Below are positions 8,062 through 16,665 of a stretch of DNA of 64,000 nt, piece by piece. Positions within the stretch are counted from its first letter, which is position 1, and each line of letters starts with the position of its first letter. Source of the DNA: JBGQOJ01 sp052119585 (GTDB taxonomy: Bacteria > Pseudomonadota > Alphaproteobacteria > Rhodobacterales > Rhodobacteraceae); assembly GCF_052119585.1 (NCBI RefSeq), contig NZ_JBGQOJ010000007.1, positions 1 through 64,000 of the forward strand, in the 5' to 3' direction. The translations under genes and the position numbers were made by a program. The notes under the pieces were generated by a model. The model had not been told where the DNA came from. It saw only the letters and a program-made list of their open reading frames with translations, and made no database searches.

Positions 8062-8988
8062 GTGCCCGCCGCATCAAACGCCCTGCAAGATATCCTGCGG
8101 GGCATCACCCGGACAATCGGCGCATCCGCTGACCGCGGCAGGGTCGCAGACTATATTCCCGAACTGGCGGGCGTCGATCCGGACCAGTTCGGCATCGCAA
8201 TCGCCACCGCCGACGGGCAACTGCTGACCGCAGGCGACGCCGCGGTTCCGTTCTCGATCCAGTCCGTATCAAAGGTGTTCACGCTGGCCCTTGCCCTTGG
8301 CAAGATCGGCGACAGACTGTGGGACCGGGTGGGGCGCGAACCCTCGGGGCTGGCCTTTGATTCCATCCTGTTGCTGGAACAGGAACGGGGCCGTCCCCGT
8401 AACCCGTTCATTAACGCAGGCGCCATTGTCACCACCGATGTCGTCCTGACCGGCTCGTCCCCGCGCGAGGCGCTGGGTGCCATCCTGCGCTTTGTCCGCG
8501 ATGCGGCCGATGACGCCGACATCCACATCAACGAGGCTGTCGCCCGATCCGAAATCGCCACCGGCCACCGCAACTTCGCCCTCGCCCATTACATGCTGTC
8601 GCACCAGAACCTGACCAACGCGCCGGATCTGACCCTTGGCACCTATTTCCATCACTGCGCAATAGAAATGACCTGCGCCCAGCTTGCCATGGCGGGGCGG
8701 TTCCTGATCGACGCGCCGGGCATGCCAAGACTGATCTCGCCCCAGCGACAGCGCCGGATCAATGCGCTGATGATGACCTGTGGCCATTATAACGGATCGG
8801 GGGATTTCGCCTTTCGCGTCGGCCTGCCGGGCAAAAGCGGCGTCGGCGGCGGCATTCTGGTGATCGCGCCGGGAAAAGCCTCTATCGCGGTCTGGTCGCC
8901 GGGCCTGAATGCCTATGGCAATTCAAAGCTGGGAACAGAGGCGATGGAGGCTTTGACAACGCAAACCGGATGGTCGGTGTTCGGCTGA
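8062..8988 (+). CDS. glsA: Glutaminase A
   Basis: The 308-residue protein is a serine-dependent beta-lactamase-like glutaminase that converts glutamine to glutamate and ammonia. Motifs are SIQSVSKVF with the catalytic Ser-x-x-Lys, NPFINAGAI and the closing GLPGKSGVGGGI. The start is GTG, two bases after the TAA of hisH, so translation is probably coupled. A free glutaminase inside a histidine operon, right after the HisH glutaminase subunit, is unusual. Confidence 0.95.
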   Translation: MPAASNALQDILRGITRTIGASADRGRVADYIPELAGVDPDQFGIAIATADGQLLTAGDAAVPFSIQSVSKVFTLALALGKIGDRLWDRVGREPSGLAFDSILLLEQERGRPRNPFINAGAIVTTDVVLTGSSPREALGAILRFVRDAADDADIHINEAVARSEIATGHRNFALAHYMLSHQNLTNAPDLTLGTYFHHCAIEMTCAQLAMAGRFLIDAPGMPRLISPQRQRRINALMMTCGHYNGSGDFAFRVGLPGKSGVGGGILVIAPGKASIAVWSPGLNAYGNSKLGTEAMEALTTQTGWSVFG

Positions 8989-9381
8989 TTATTTGACGCG
9001 AGTCCATGTGCCGCCATCGCGGCAAATGCCGAAAACGCACCCCGACACGGCCAGCGTATCGCCGGCAAGCTTCAGCTTGGAACTATAGGTCTTGTTCCGG
9101 TCGGGCGACCAGATCTTGCCGCCGCCATAGGCACCGCCCCCCTGCGCCGACATATCCCAGATGATGTTCTTGCCCACGTTTTCGGATGCCAGCGCCTTTC
9201 CGGCATTGTCGAAGGCCTTGACCAGTTTGCCGCACATCTTGGCCCCGCACGGCGCAACCTGCACATGACCGAAGTGACCGTTGTCGTCAGGCTTGGTTTT
9301 CCATGTGCCCTCCAGCGGGTCGGCAAAAGCGGGCGCCGCAAACCCGATGGCAAAGGCGGCGAGAACGAACAGTTTCTTCAT
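8989..9381 (-). CDS. DUF2147 family secreted protein
   Basis: The 130-residue protein has an N-terminal signal peptide (MKKLFVLAAFAIGFAAPAFA) and then DPLEGTWKT, a pair of Cys around PCGAKMCG, and a C-terminal CVFGICRDG with GTWTRVK, the pattern of DUF2147 periplasmic proteins. Its function is unknown. It lies on the opposite strand within the his cluster; its stop abuts the glsA stop with no spacer. Confidence 0.85.
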   Translation of the reverse strand: MKKLFVLAAFAIGFAAPAFADPLEGTWKTKPDDNGHFGHVQVAPCGAKMCGKLVKAFDNAGKALASENVGKNIIWDMSAQGGGAYGGGKIWSPDRNKTYSSKLKLAGDTLAVSGCVFGICRDGGTWTRVK

Positions 9382-9500
9382 AAGGGCTCCTCCCAGAACT
9401 TTGCGTGATCCTGCCCTGCCCCCGGCGGTTCAGGCAATACTGACGTTGCGTAGCAGCCAGTGCTTTGCATTTCCCGCCCGTCCATGCCAATAGGCAGCGA

Positions 9501-9526
9501 AACGATCCATGATAACGATCCATGAT
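9501..9526. repeat. 13-bp tandem duplication upstream of hisA
   Basis: The 13-mer AACGATCCATGAT occurs twice in a row, at 9501-9513 and 9514-9526, between the start of the DUF2147 gene and hisA, ending 12 bases before the hisA start. Each copy contains an out-of-frame or alternative ATG. It may be a recent slippage duplication in the hisA leader. Confidence 0.85.
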
Positions 9527-9538
9527 AAGGCCAACCCG

Positions 9539-10261
9539 ATGATCCTATACCCCGCAATCGACCTGAAAGACGGCAACTGCGTGCGCCTTTACAAAGGCGA
9601 GATGGAGCAGGCGACCGTGTTCAGCGACAATCCCGCCGCACAAGCGATGGATTTCGTGAACGCAGGCTGCGAATGGCTGCATCTGGTGGATCTGAACGGT
9701 GCCTTCGCGGGTGAACCCGTGAACGGCGCCGCAGTCGAGGCTATTTTGGCGGCAACCAGGGTGCCCGCCCAGCTTGGCGGCGGTATCCGCGACATGGCCA
9801 CGATAGAACGTTGGCTGACCAAGGGCCTTGCCCGCGTCATTCTTGGCACGGTCGCGGTCGAAAACCCCGATCTGGTGCGGCAGGCGGCGCGCACATTTCC
9901 CGGTCAGGTCGCGGTCGGCATCGACGCGCGCAACGGTCGCGTCGCCACCAAAGGCTGGGCCACGGAAACCGATATCATGGTCACCGATCTTGCAAAATCG
10001 TTCGAGGACGCAGGCGTTGCCGCAATCATCTACACCGACATCAACCGCGACGGCGCAATGCAGGGCCCGAACATCGAGGCGACAGCAGCACTGGCCCGCG
10101 CAGTCTCCATTCCGGTCATCGCCTCTGGTGGGGTCAGCTCGCTTGACGACCTCATCGCGCTGCGCGATTGCGGCGCGACCCTGAACGGTGCAATATCGGG
10201 CCGCGCCCTTTACGACGGGGCAATTGATCTGACCAAGGCGCTTGCCGCGCTCAAAGGGTAA
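9539..10261 (+). CDS. hisA: ProFAR isomerase
   Basis: HisA isomerises ProFAR to PRFAR in histidine synthesis. The 240-residue TIM barrel starts MILYPAIDLKDG with the catalytic Asp, shows ATRVPAQLGGGI, and carries the second Asp in IYTDINRDGAMQG. The in-frame extension starting ten codons earlier lies inside the tandem duplication and is rejected; AAGG precedes the chosen ATG. hisF follows after three bases. Confidence 0.97.
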   Translation: MILYPAIDLKDGNCVRLYKGEMEQATVFSDNPAAQAMDFVNAGCEWLHLVDLNGAFAGEPVNGAAVEAILAATRVPAQLGGGIRDMATIERWLTKGLARVILGTVAVENPDLVRQAARTFPGQVAVGIDARNGRVATKGWATETDIMVTDLAKSFEDAGVAAIIYTDINRDGAMQGPNIEATAALARAVSIPVIASGGVSSLDDLIALRDCGATLNGAISGRALYDGAIDLTKALAALKG

Positions 10262-10264
10262 CAC

Positions 10265-11026
10265 ATGCTCAAAACCCGCATCATCCCCTGCCTTGACGTC
10301 AAAGACGGGCGCGTCGTGAAAGGCGTGAACTTCGAAGGTCTGCGCGACGCGGGCGATCCGGTCGAAGCGGCCAAGGCCTATGACGCCGCAGGCGCGGACG
10401 AGCTGTGCTTTCTCGACATCAACGCCACCCATGAAAATCGCGGCACGATGTATGATCTGGCAACCCGCACCGCCGAACACTGCTTTATGCCGCTGACAAT
10501 CGGCGGTGGTGTGCGCACCCACGAAGACGTGCGCAAGCTGTTGCTGGCCGGCGCCGACAAGGTCAGCTTCAACTCAGCCGCCGTCGCCAACCCCGATGTT
10601 GTCGCAGAGGCCGCGATGCGCTTTGGCAGCCAGTGTATCGTCGTCGCCATCGACGCCAAAACAGTGGCCCCCGGCCGGTGGGAGATTTTCACCCATGGCG
10701 GCAGACGCGCCACCGGCATAGATGCCGTAGAATTTGCCCGCACGGTTGTCGAAAAGGGCGCCGGTGAAATTCTGCTGACATCAATGGACCGCGACGGAAC
10801 CCGCGCGGGCTTCAACCTGCCACTGACCCGCGCCATCGTCGATGCCGTGCCTGTGCCGGTTATCGCCTCGGGCGGCGTCGGAACGCTGGAACATCTGGTC
10901 GAAGGCGTCACGATCGGCGGTGCATCCGCCGTGCTGGCCGCGTCGATCTTCCACTTCGGCGATTTCACCATCGCCGAGGCGAAGGCCTATATGCAGGCCG
11001 CCGGTATCCCGATGAGGATGAACTGA
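10265..11026 (+). CDS. hisF: Imidazole glycerol phosphate synthase, cyclase subunit HisF
   Basis: HisF uses ammonia from HisH to make imidazole-glycerol phosphate and AICAR. The 253-residue TIM barrel has the two catalytic Asp in IPCLDVKDGRVVKG and LLTSMDRDGTRAG, plus the phosphate-binding IASGGVGTLEH. Its stop overlaps the hisE start (TGATG). Confidence 0.97.
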   Translation: MLKTRIIPCLDVKDGRVVKGVNFEGLRDAGDPVEAAKAYDAAGADELCFLDINATHENRGTMYDLATRTAEHCFMPLTIGGGVRTHEDVRKLLLAGADKVSFNSAAVANPDVVAEAAMRFGSQCIVVAIDAKTVAPGRWEIFTHGGRRATGIDAVEFARTVVEKGAGEILLTSMDRDGTRAGFNLPLTRAIVDAVPVPVIASGGVGTLEHLVEGVTIGGASAVLAASIFHFGDFTIAEAKAYMQAAGIPMRMN

Positions 11027-11334
11027 TGACCCTGGAAGATCTCGCCGCAACCATCGCCGACCGCAAAGCCGCAGCCCCCGACAGCAGCTGGACCGCAAAA
11101 CTTCTGTCCAAGGGCCCTGAAAAATGTGCCGAAAAGTTCGGCGAGGAAGCCATCGAAGCGATCATCGCCGCCGTCAAGAATGACCGGGAAAACCTGACGA
11201 ACGAGGCGGCAGACGTGCTCTATCATCTCTTGGTCATGCTTGCCGCCCGCGATGTGCCTTTGTCGGACGTGATGGCGGAACTCGCCCGCCGTCAAGGCAC
11301 CAGCGGCATCGCGGAAAAAGCCGCGCGCCCCTGA
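11026..11334 (+). CDS. hisE: Phosphoribosyl-ATP pyrophosphatase
   Basis: HisE hydrolyses phosphoribosyl-ATP, the second step of histidine synthesis. The 102-residue all-alpha protein has the MazG-like metal-binding pattern KFGEEAIEAIIA followed by EAADVLYHLLVMLA. It is the last gene of the his cluster and overlaps hisF by one base. Confidence 0.95.
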   Translation: MTLEDLAATIADRKAAAPDSSWTAKLLSKGPEKCAEKFGEEAIEAIIAAVKNDRENLTNEAADVLYHLLVMLAARDVPLSDVMAELARRQGTSGIAEKAARP

Positions 11335-11335
11335 T

Positions 11336-11360
11336 CCTTCTTTGTTCCTTAAATATCCCG
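11336..11360. repeat. Dispersed intergenic element, half copy (hisE/CoA-binding junction)
   Basis: The sequence CCTTCTTTGTTCCTTAAATATC matches the TTTGTTCC-AAATA half of the element seen complete at 42331-42406 and 43443-43515. It lies between two convergent genes and is followed by a G/C-rich stretch. Confidence 0.55.
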
Positions 11361-11402
11361 GGGGGTGCGGGGGGCTGGCCCGCCGCTGGCTTTCCCCTCA
11401 CC

Positions 11403-11870
11403 CTACAGCTTTGACGAAATAACGCCGGTGGCAAAACCGCCCCTTCGCAACTCACCGAACAGTCGCTGATACTCTATCTTGGGACAGCGGTTCCGAATAA
11501 CCGTGACGCCCCGCGCCTCGGCCTTGGCCGCCGCCTCTGGGTGGTCCACACCGATCTGCATCCAGATCACTTTCAAATCCGGGAACCGCGCCAGCGCCTC
11601 GTCGACAATCGCCGGAACGGCCTCGGACCTGCGAAAGATGTCGACCATATCGACATCCGTCTCAATCGAGGACAAATCGGGACGGACGATTTCCCCGAAC
11701 TGCTCCTGCCCTGCGGTGCCGGGGTTCACGGGAATCACCCTGTATCCCCTCAGACCCAGATACCGCGCGACGAAAAAACTGGGCCGCACAGGATTCATCG
11801 ACACGCCGACACAGGCGATTACCTTGGTTTCTGTCAGGATTTTGCGCAACAGCGCGTCGGAATACATCAT
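11403..11870 (-). CDS. CoA-binding (Rossmann) domain protein
   Basis: The 155-residue protein is a single CoA-binding domain like the YccU family: TKVIACVGVSMNP with the nucleotide-binding glycine region, GYRVIPVNPGTAGQ, and a DMVDIFRRSEAVPAI helix. Such proteins are related to the CoA-binding part of succinyl-CoA synthetase, and their role is not known. It faces hisE tail to tail. Confidence 0.85.
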   Translation of the reverse strand: MMYSDALLRKILTETKVIACVGVSMNPVRPSFFVARYLGLRGYRVIPVNPGTAGQEQFGEIVRPDLSSIETDVDMVDIFRRSEAVPAIVDEALARFPDLKVIWMQIGVDHPEAAAKAEARGVTVIRNRCPKIEYQRLFGELRRGGFATGVISSKL

Positions 11871-11898
11871 GCCCGCATCCTAACAGCGTCGCGCGAAA

Positions 11899-11931
11899 GA
11901 AAAAAGCGCCCGAACCAAAAAGGCCGGGCGC
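11899..11931 (-). terminator. Rho-independent terminator downstream of the YHS gene
   Basis: On the minus strand GCGCCCG pairs with CGGGCGC (plus 11925-11931 and 11906-11912), followed by a run of T (plus 11899-11905). It lies 135 bases beyond the stop of the YHS-domain gene, leaving an unusually long 3' untranslated stretch. Confidence 0.75.
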
Positions 11932-12066
11932 AAGTGGCGGAACGAGGGACAGTAAAGGTAGGCGCACAAGTTCCGTTCGCACGCCTATGCATTGGATGTA
12001 TGAACCTTCATCTGGCTTTAAAGGGGATGTAATAGACTTGTGAACAGGCCGTTAACGCCCGTGACC

Positions 12067-12525
12067 TCAGCGGTTCAGCACCGATGGCCAATGTGCTTCT
12101 GCCGCAGCCACATTTCCGGCCACATCCGATTTCCAGATCGCCTGAACCGCCTTACTGTGGGTCAGGTACAGCTTGCCATTCACAACCGCCCAGGCCTCTG
12201 GAACGGTCGTAGCCACGCCGCCCTTTGACAACTCATAGGCGCAATATCCGCCATATTGCGGTGCGTAACGCCAGGGATCTGCCTCGAACGCGGCCATATG
12301 GGCGGCACTCGAGAACTGCCAGATCGCACCGCCCCACATCAGGTCGAACGCCTCGCTGCCGCGCACGGCTTTTGCGTCTTCGACATAGGCCACCGGATCA
12401 TAGCCATGAATGGCCAGCCCGCCCGGCGCGAAAAAATCAGGTGTCGCGGAAAGGCCCGCACTTGCAGCCCCGAAGCTGAAGGGCAGCGCAAGGATCAGAC
12501 CAAGGATATGACGACGCGGTAGCAT
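12067..12525 (-). CDS. YHS domain-containing exported protein
   Basis: The 152-residue protein starts with an RR-containing signal sequence (MLPRRHILGLILALPFSFGA) and then carries a YHS domain: GGLAIHGYDPVAY, QFSSAAHMAAFEADP and YAPQYGGYCAYEL. YHS domains often bind metal through such residues; the function of exported ones is unknown. It is a single-gene unit with a terminator at 11899-11931. Confidence 0.85.
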   Translation of the reverse strand: MLPRRHILGLILALPFSFGAASAGLSATPDFFAPGGLAIHGYDPVAYVEDAKAVRGSEAFDLMWGGAIWQFSSAAHMAAFEADPWRYAPQYGGYCAYELSKGGVATTVPEAWAVVNGKLYLTHSKAVQAIWKSDVAGNVAAAEAHWPSVLNR

Positions 12526-12636
12526 GCACAGGCTCCATCTTTTGCATCGTGCTAAGATGATCGCGTTTTGCGCATCCGGAAACCCCGGATACGCAAGCGT
12601 GAACGCTTGTGCATTAATGTTTCAAACGTCAGGGCC

Positions 12637-13425
12637 TCACCCGCGAGGTATCGGCGCCACAGCATATAACGCGACAGCCGCCGCATTCGACACGTTCAAC
12701 GAACCGAAGTCGCCTGAGAATGGTATTTTGACCAAGGCATCGCAGGTTTCCTTGGTCTTTTCCCGCAGCCCGGGGCCTTCTGCACCCAATACCAGCGCGA
12801 TAGGCCGGTTCAGCTTGCCCTCTGTCGCCTCGGCGATGGTTTGCGTGGCCTCGCCATCCAGACCAAACAGCAGGTATCCCATGCGGCGCAGCGCCTCCAT
12901 GGCGTCTGACAGGTTCTTCACCCGCAAATACGGCTGTCGCTCAAGCGCACCCGAGGCGGTTTTCGCCAAAGCGCCGGTTTCGGGCGCAGAATGACGGTGC
13001 GGCGCAATCACAGCCCGTGCGCCGAATACCTCGGCACTGCGCAAGATCGCACCCACGTTATGCGGGTCGGTCACGCGGTCCAGCAGCACAACGCGCGGCG
13101 CCAGCCCCTCGGCCCCCATGCAGACCTCCTCGATGCTGCCCCAATCCAGCGCCTTGACCTCAAGGGCTGCGCCCTGATGCACCGACTGCGGGTCGATCGG
13201 CGCGGTAAAACGGCGCGGATCGGCGATTTCAGGCTCCATCCCGCTTTTGCCGATGGCCTCTGCCAGCTTGTCCTGTGCGTTCTTCGTCACAATCAGGTGC
13301 AGCTTTTCCCGCGCGGGGTTCAAAAGGGCATCCTCGACCGCATGCAGCCCGAACAGCCATACGGTTTCCGCCGCAGACGCGCGCCGCGACTGTTCTTTTT
13401 CGATGACCCACTTCGGTTTTTTCAT
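12637..13425 (-). CDS. rlmB: 23S rRNA 2'-O-methyltransferase, TrmH family (RlmB)
   Basis: The 262-residue protein is a SPOUT methyltransferase of the RlmB type, which methylates the ribose of G2251 in 23S rRNA. It has an N-terminal substrate-binding domain (GLHAVEDALLNP) and the knotted SAM-binding motifs RVTDPHNVGAILRSA, ALVLGAEGPGL and GSLNVSNAAAVALY. It is divergent from tRNA-Tyr. Confidence 0.93.
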   Translation of the reverse strand: MKKPKWVIEKEQSRRASAAETVWLFGLHAVEDALLNPAREKLHLIVTKNAQDKLAEAIGKSGMEPEIADPRRFTAPIDPQSVHQGAALEVKALDWGSIEEVCMGAEGLAPRVVLLDRVTDPHNVGAILRSAEVFGARAVIAPHRHSAPETGALAKTASGALERQPYLRVKNLSDAMEALRRMGYLLFGLDGEATQTIAEATEGKLNRPIALVLGAEGPGLREKTKETCDALVKIPFSGDFGSLNVSNAAAVALYAVAPIPRG

Positions 13426-13508
13426 ATCAATTCGATCCCGTCTTTACAGCGGCAGACAATGAAGCGGTGCCGCATCGGGCGCAAGACGTTTTACTGTGGA
13501 TTTTCCGG

Positions 13509-13537
13509 TTGACGGGTCTGGGGTTGAAAGGTATCCA
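13509..13537 (+). promoter_or_regulatory. Sigma70-type promoter of tRNA-Tyr
   Basis: TTGACG (13509-13514) and TATCCA (13532-13537) are separated by 17 bases, 35 bases before the mature tRNA 5' end. This is a good match to a housekeeping promoter. Confidence 0.6.
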
Positions 13538-13572
13538 ACGCGCAATTCGACGGGGTTCACGCCCCACCGGAT

Positions 13573-13656
13573 GGGCGACGGGCTGCAAGGTGCGGCAGCG
13601 GACTGTAACTCCGCCGAGGAGACTCACGCCTGGTTCGATTCCAGGGTCGCCCACCA
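13573..13656 (+). tRNA. tRNA-Tyr (GTA)
   Basis: The acceptor strand GGGCGAC (13573-13579) pairs with GTCGCCC (13646-13652), followed by A and CCA. The anticodon stem GCGGA/TCCGC encloses the loop CTGTAAC with anticodon GTA at 13605-13607. A long variable arm is present, as expected for tRNA-Tyr, and the T arm has TTCGATT. Its last 21 bases are the left attachment repeat of the downstream island, and they restore a complete tRNA. Confidence 0.95.
13636..13656 (+). repeat. attL: left direct repeat of the island
   Basis: These are 21 bases from the T loop through CCA of tRNA-Tyr, identical to 19481-19501 in the same orientation. Confidence 0.9.
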
Positions 13657-13718
13657 TTACCTATAAGTCATTGAATTTGTTGGGTAATGGTGGTATCTTG
13701 CCATTTGAAGGCATCGAT

Positions 13719-13749
13719 TTTCGATACAAATCTGGCAGATTTCGATACA
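13719..13749 (+). promoter_or_regulatory. Candidate integrase arm sites, left pair
   Basis: TTTCGATACA occurs at 13719-13728 and 13740-13749, a spacing of 21 bases (two helical turns). A shorter third match, TTCGATAC, is at 13769-13776. The second copy ends exactly before the integrase ATG, so binding could also control int expression. The same decamer pair with the same 21-base spacing is found at the right end. Confidence 0.65.
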
Positions 13750-15396
13750 ATGGCACCACAAAACAAGGTTCGATACCTCAAAATCGACAGGGGTAGATAC
13801 TTCTACCAACGGCGAGTACCACAAGACCTACAGGAAATACTTGTCGAGAAAGTATGGTCGAGGCCCTGTGGCGACGTGTCATACTCCAAAGCAGTGCAGC
13901 TGGTTGTGACTTGGGCAGAAGAACACGACCAGTTCATCAGCAGCATGAAGCCTTTGGAAGCCAGACAAGAATACGCCACACGGCAGAGGCGTACGGAAGA
14001 ACAGATCGAAGAAAAGTTTGTTCAGGAAAACCGTGGCGCCAAGATATTTAACCTTCCGATAGAATTAGAAGAGTTGTCGGACTACAATTTCATAGATGTC
14101 GCCCCAAATTGGACTTGGGCGAAACTGACGCTGAACGAACTTGAAAGCGATCGGTCTGGTGATCGCCCGTCGAAGTTGCTTCACGCGCAACTATGGTCCA
14201 TGATCAATCGCATCCTCTCAGAAAACGCAGAGTTCACCCCAATCGTCCTGCCCCCTTACCCAGAATTCAAAGAACTTTTGAGGAAATACGAAAACTTCCC
14301 TTTCACCAAAAAAATATCGTTCAGTAAGAGCCTTCCGGCACCTATGGCAAAAGATGATTACTTAGACAGATTGCATCACATATACCAAAATGCGTTTGGG
14401 GAAAGCTCACCAGCCCCACCGGCTGACGCCGATGAAAAAGATGAACATGATTTTATCAAAAGGAAGTTAGAAAGGAAAATTTCAGAATTGTCTCCAGACC
14501 TCAACACCATTACTGCGGTTTCTGAAAAATACTTTATATTCAACAACATAAGAAAAGATACGCGTTCGAAATACAGAAGGGATCTTGGCCGACTTGTTGA
14601 ACTAACTGGCGATATACCAGTTAAAAAAATCGAAACTTCTCAACTTAAGACACTTCGCGATCAACTAGCACCAACGATGAAGCCAGCGTCACTTCATGCA
14701 GTTTTCACCCCTATCAAGGGGATGCTGCGATACGCAGTCCAAGAAGAGTTGGTTGACATCAATCCAATTTCTGCTGTGGCACTACCCAAAGACAAGAGGC
14801 CGATTGAGGAGCGAAAGTGGCAAAAGTTCGAACCAGACGAAGCAGCACGAATTGACCGTGCAGTCCATGAAATCTGGGGGCACCCGACCGTAGGATTGTC
14901 TGATGAGCGAAGAAAGGCCTTATTTCATGTTGTTCGCGCACTGATGTTTACTGGTATGCGCCCGATTGAAGTCCTTAGACTCCAAGCTCAAGATGTGACT
15001 GATCGAATGATCAAAATAACTGGTAGCAAGACTGAAAGTTCGACGCGGGTCATCCCACTACACCCTGAATTAAGTGAATTTCCAGAGTGGGTACGAAGCG
15101 GTGGCCTGCGAACTTTCGATACAATCAAGACAGATCAAGTAGGTTCAGTTCGTCATAATTTTGCGCGACTAATTCGAGATATTATGTCACCCCCAATCAC
15201 GGATAAACAAAAAGCCCTATATTCCCTGAGAGCAACATTTGTGAATGCTATGAGACGAGCGGGTGCCGACATTCAAATGCAACGTGCTATTTTGGGACAT
15301 AAAGAAGCTGGGGCAATCAGGCACTACGACGACGGACCCGAATTTGCGCAAAAATATCAGATGGTAGCAAAGACTGATCCCAGACGAAAAGACTGA
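13750..15396 (+). CDS. Site-specific tyrosine recombinase (island integrase)
   Basis: The 548-residue protein has a DUF6538-like or phage-type N-terminus (YLKIDRGRYFYQRRVP), a middle SAM-like domain (KYRRDLGRLVELTG), and a C-terminal catalytic domain. In that domain the first Arg is in MFTGMRPIEVLRL (about residue 404), the second in YSLRATFVNAM where the usual His-x-x-Arg is Ser-Leu-Arg, then ILGHKEA and the Tyr nucleophile in IRHYDDG (about residue 525). Its codons are more AT-rich than those of the neighbours. I start at MAPQNK; a longer frame from 13687 would run through the arm sites. It most likely integrates and excises the island. Confidence 0.9.
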   Translation: MAPQNKVRYLKIDRGRYFYQRRVPQDLQEILVEKVWSRPCGDVSYSKAVQLVVTWAEEHDQFISSMKPLEARQEYATRQRRTEEQIEEKFVQENRGAKIFNLPIELEELSDYNFIDVAPNWTWAKLTLNELESDRSGDRPSKLLHAQLWSMINRILSENAEFTPIVLPPYPEFKELLRKYENFPFTKKISFSKSLPAPMAKDDYLDRLHHIYQNAFGESSPAPPADADEKDEHDFIKRKLERKISELSPDLNTITAVSEKYFIFNNIRKDTRSKYRRDLGRLVELTGDIPVKKIETSQLKTLRDQLAPTMKPASLHAVFTPIKGMLRYAVQEELVDINPISAVALPKDKRPIEERKWQKFEPDEAARIDRAVHEIWGHPTVGLSDERRKALFHVVRALMFTGMRPIEVLRLQAQDVTDRMIKITGSKTESSTRVIPLHPELSEFPEWVRSGGLRTFDTIKTDQVGSVRHNFARLIRDIMSPPITDKQKALYSLRATFVNAMRRAGADIQMQRAILGHKEAGAIRHYDDGPEFAQKYQMVAKTDPRRKD

Positions 15397-15696
15397 AGCC
15401 AGTTAAAAACTGGCTGGAGTGCCCTCATCGGGTGGTCCAATTTGAATGCTAGTGCAATTGTTGCAGCTTAACTAGGTTGAACTGCCCCCGGGAGTTCCCT
15501 CAATCTGATGTAGAGTCAGTCCTCTCAATACTGAGTTGGTAAGGAGCATGACCGCAGTCAGCCCAAGGACGAAGCCGCTCCGCGGCATTGGTGCTTTCTG
15601 CTGACGGCGTGATACGCTCGTAACAGTGCGCATTTTGCGATTTGGCCAACCTGCCTGACGATTGGGGTCTTCTCAATCATCAGACAGGAGGTTTCC
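15397..15696. other. Gene-free stretch after the integrase, with hairpin and IS-like end
   Basis: A short perfect hairpin, AGCCAGTT/AACTGGCT (15397-15415), overlaps the end of the integrase gene but lacks a T run. Around 15478-15500, GAACTGCCCCCGGGAGTTC resembles the terminal bases of some IS3-family elements, and TAAGGAGCATGACC (15540-15553) looks like an orphan ribosome site and start that leads to only a short ORF. I see no intact gene. The region probably joins island backbone to IS debris. Confidence 0.35.
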
Positions 15697-16662
15697 ATGA
15701 CAGAGGAGAGAGTAACCCCGCTGCGTCAGCGGATGATCGAAGACATGCGGATCCGTGGAATGGGTGACAAGGCGCAGAAGTCCCACATCCGAGCGATCAA
15801 GGATTTCGCGTCCTTTCTGGGGCGATCGCCTGATACGGCGACGCCGGAAGACCTGCGCGCCTATCAGCTCCATATGTCGGACACCGGGGTGACCCCGTCG
15901 ACCTTCAACACGCGGATCGTGGCGCTGCGGTTCTTCTTCGGGATGACCTGCGGGCGTGAGGAAATGAAGCGCTACATGCAATTCCGCACCGAGCCGCGCA
16001 AACTGCCTGTTGTCTTCAGCGTCGAGGAGGTGTCCGACATCCTGATGGCCGCACCCGGACCAGGGCTGAAGTATCGTGCAGCCCTTAGCATTTCTTACGG
16101 CGCCGGGCTCAGGGCGGCCGAGGTCTGCAACCTCAAGATCGGCGACATCGACAGTGACCGGATGCTGATCCATGTCGAACTGGGCAAGGGTCAGAAGGAC
16201 CGCAAGGTGATGCTGTCGCCCGGCTTGCTGGAGTTGCTGCGTGCCTGGTGGCGCGAAGCACGTCCCGAAGGCTGGCTGTTCCCGGGCAAACCGAAGATCA
16301 ACCCGATCTCACCGCGCCAACTGAACCGCGCTTTCACCTCGGCCAAGCATATGGCCGGGGTCAAGAAGCCTGCGACCTTGCACACGCTGCGCCACAGCTT
16401 TGCCACGCATCTGCTGGAAGCCAACACCGATGTGCGGGTGATCCAGGTGCTGCTCGGCCACGCGGTGGATCTTGGCACTTATATCTCCGGCGTGACGGTC
16501 GTCGCAGTGCCCGTCTTCGGCGCGACCGGAAAGTTGACCCGCTCAATCGTTGCCATCGGCATTTCAGAACGACTTCAGGACAAGCAAATCCCGAAACTGG
16601 CCAAGGCAATGCAGGCCATCCGGGAAGACATCGAAGAAATGCAAATTGACACGGGGGATTAA
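15697..16662 (+). pseudogene. IS91-type tyrosine recombinase truncated and fused to an IclR C-terminus
   Basis: Residues 1 to about 256 match the tyrosine recombinase that accompanies IS91-like elements: RQRMIEDMRIRGM, the Arg in SYGAGLRAAEV, the Lys in GKGQKDRKV, HTLRHSFATHLLE and LLGHA. The usual continuation with the nucleophilic Tyr is missing. Instead the frame runs into VDLGTYISGVTVVAVPVF and GATGKLTRSIVAIG to the end, which is typical of the effector domain of IclR regulators. The fused ORF cannot work as a recombinase without Tyr or as a regulator without its helix-turn-helix. A good GGAGG precedes the ATG, so it may still be made. Confidence 0.8.
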
Positions 16663-16665
16663 GTA

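Noticed and set aside
6609..8108. 499-codon minus-strand ORF opposite hisB and hisH
   Set aside because: It spans two well-supported genes and the divergent promoter region and shows no motif.
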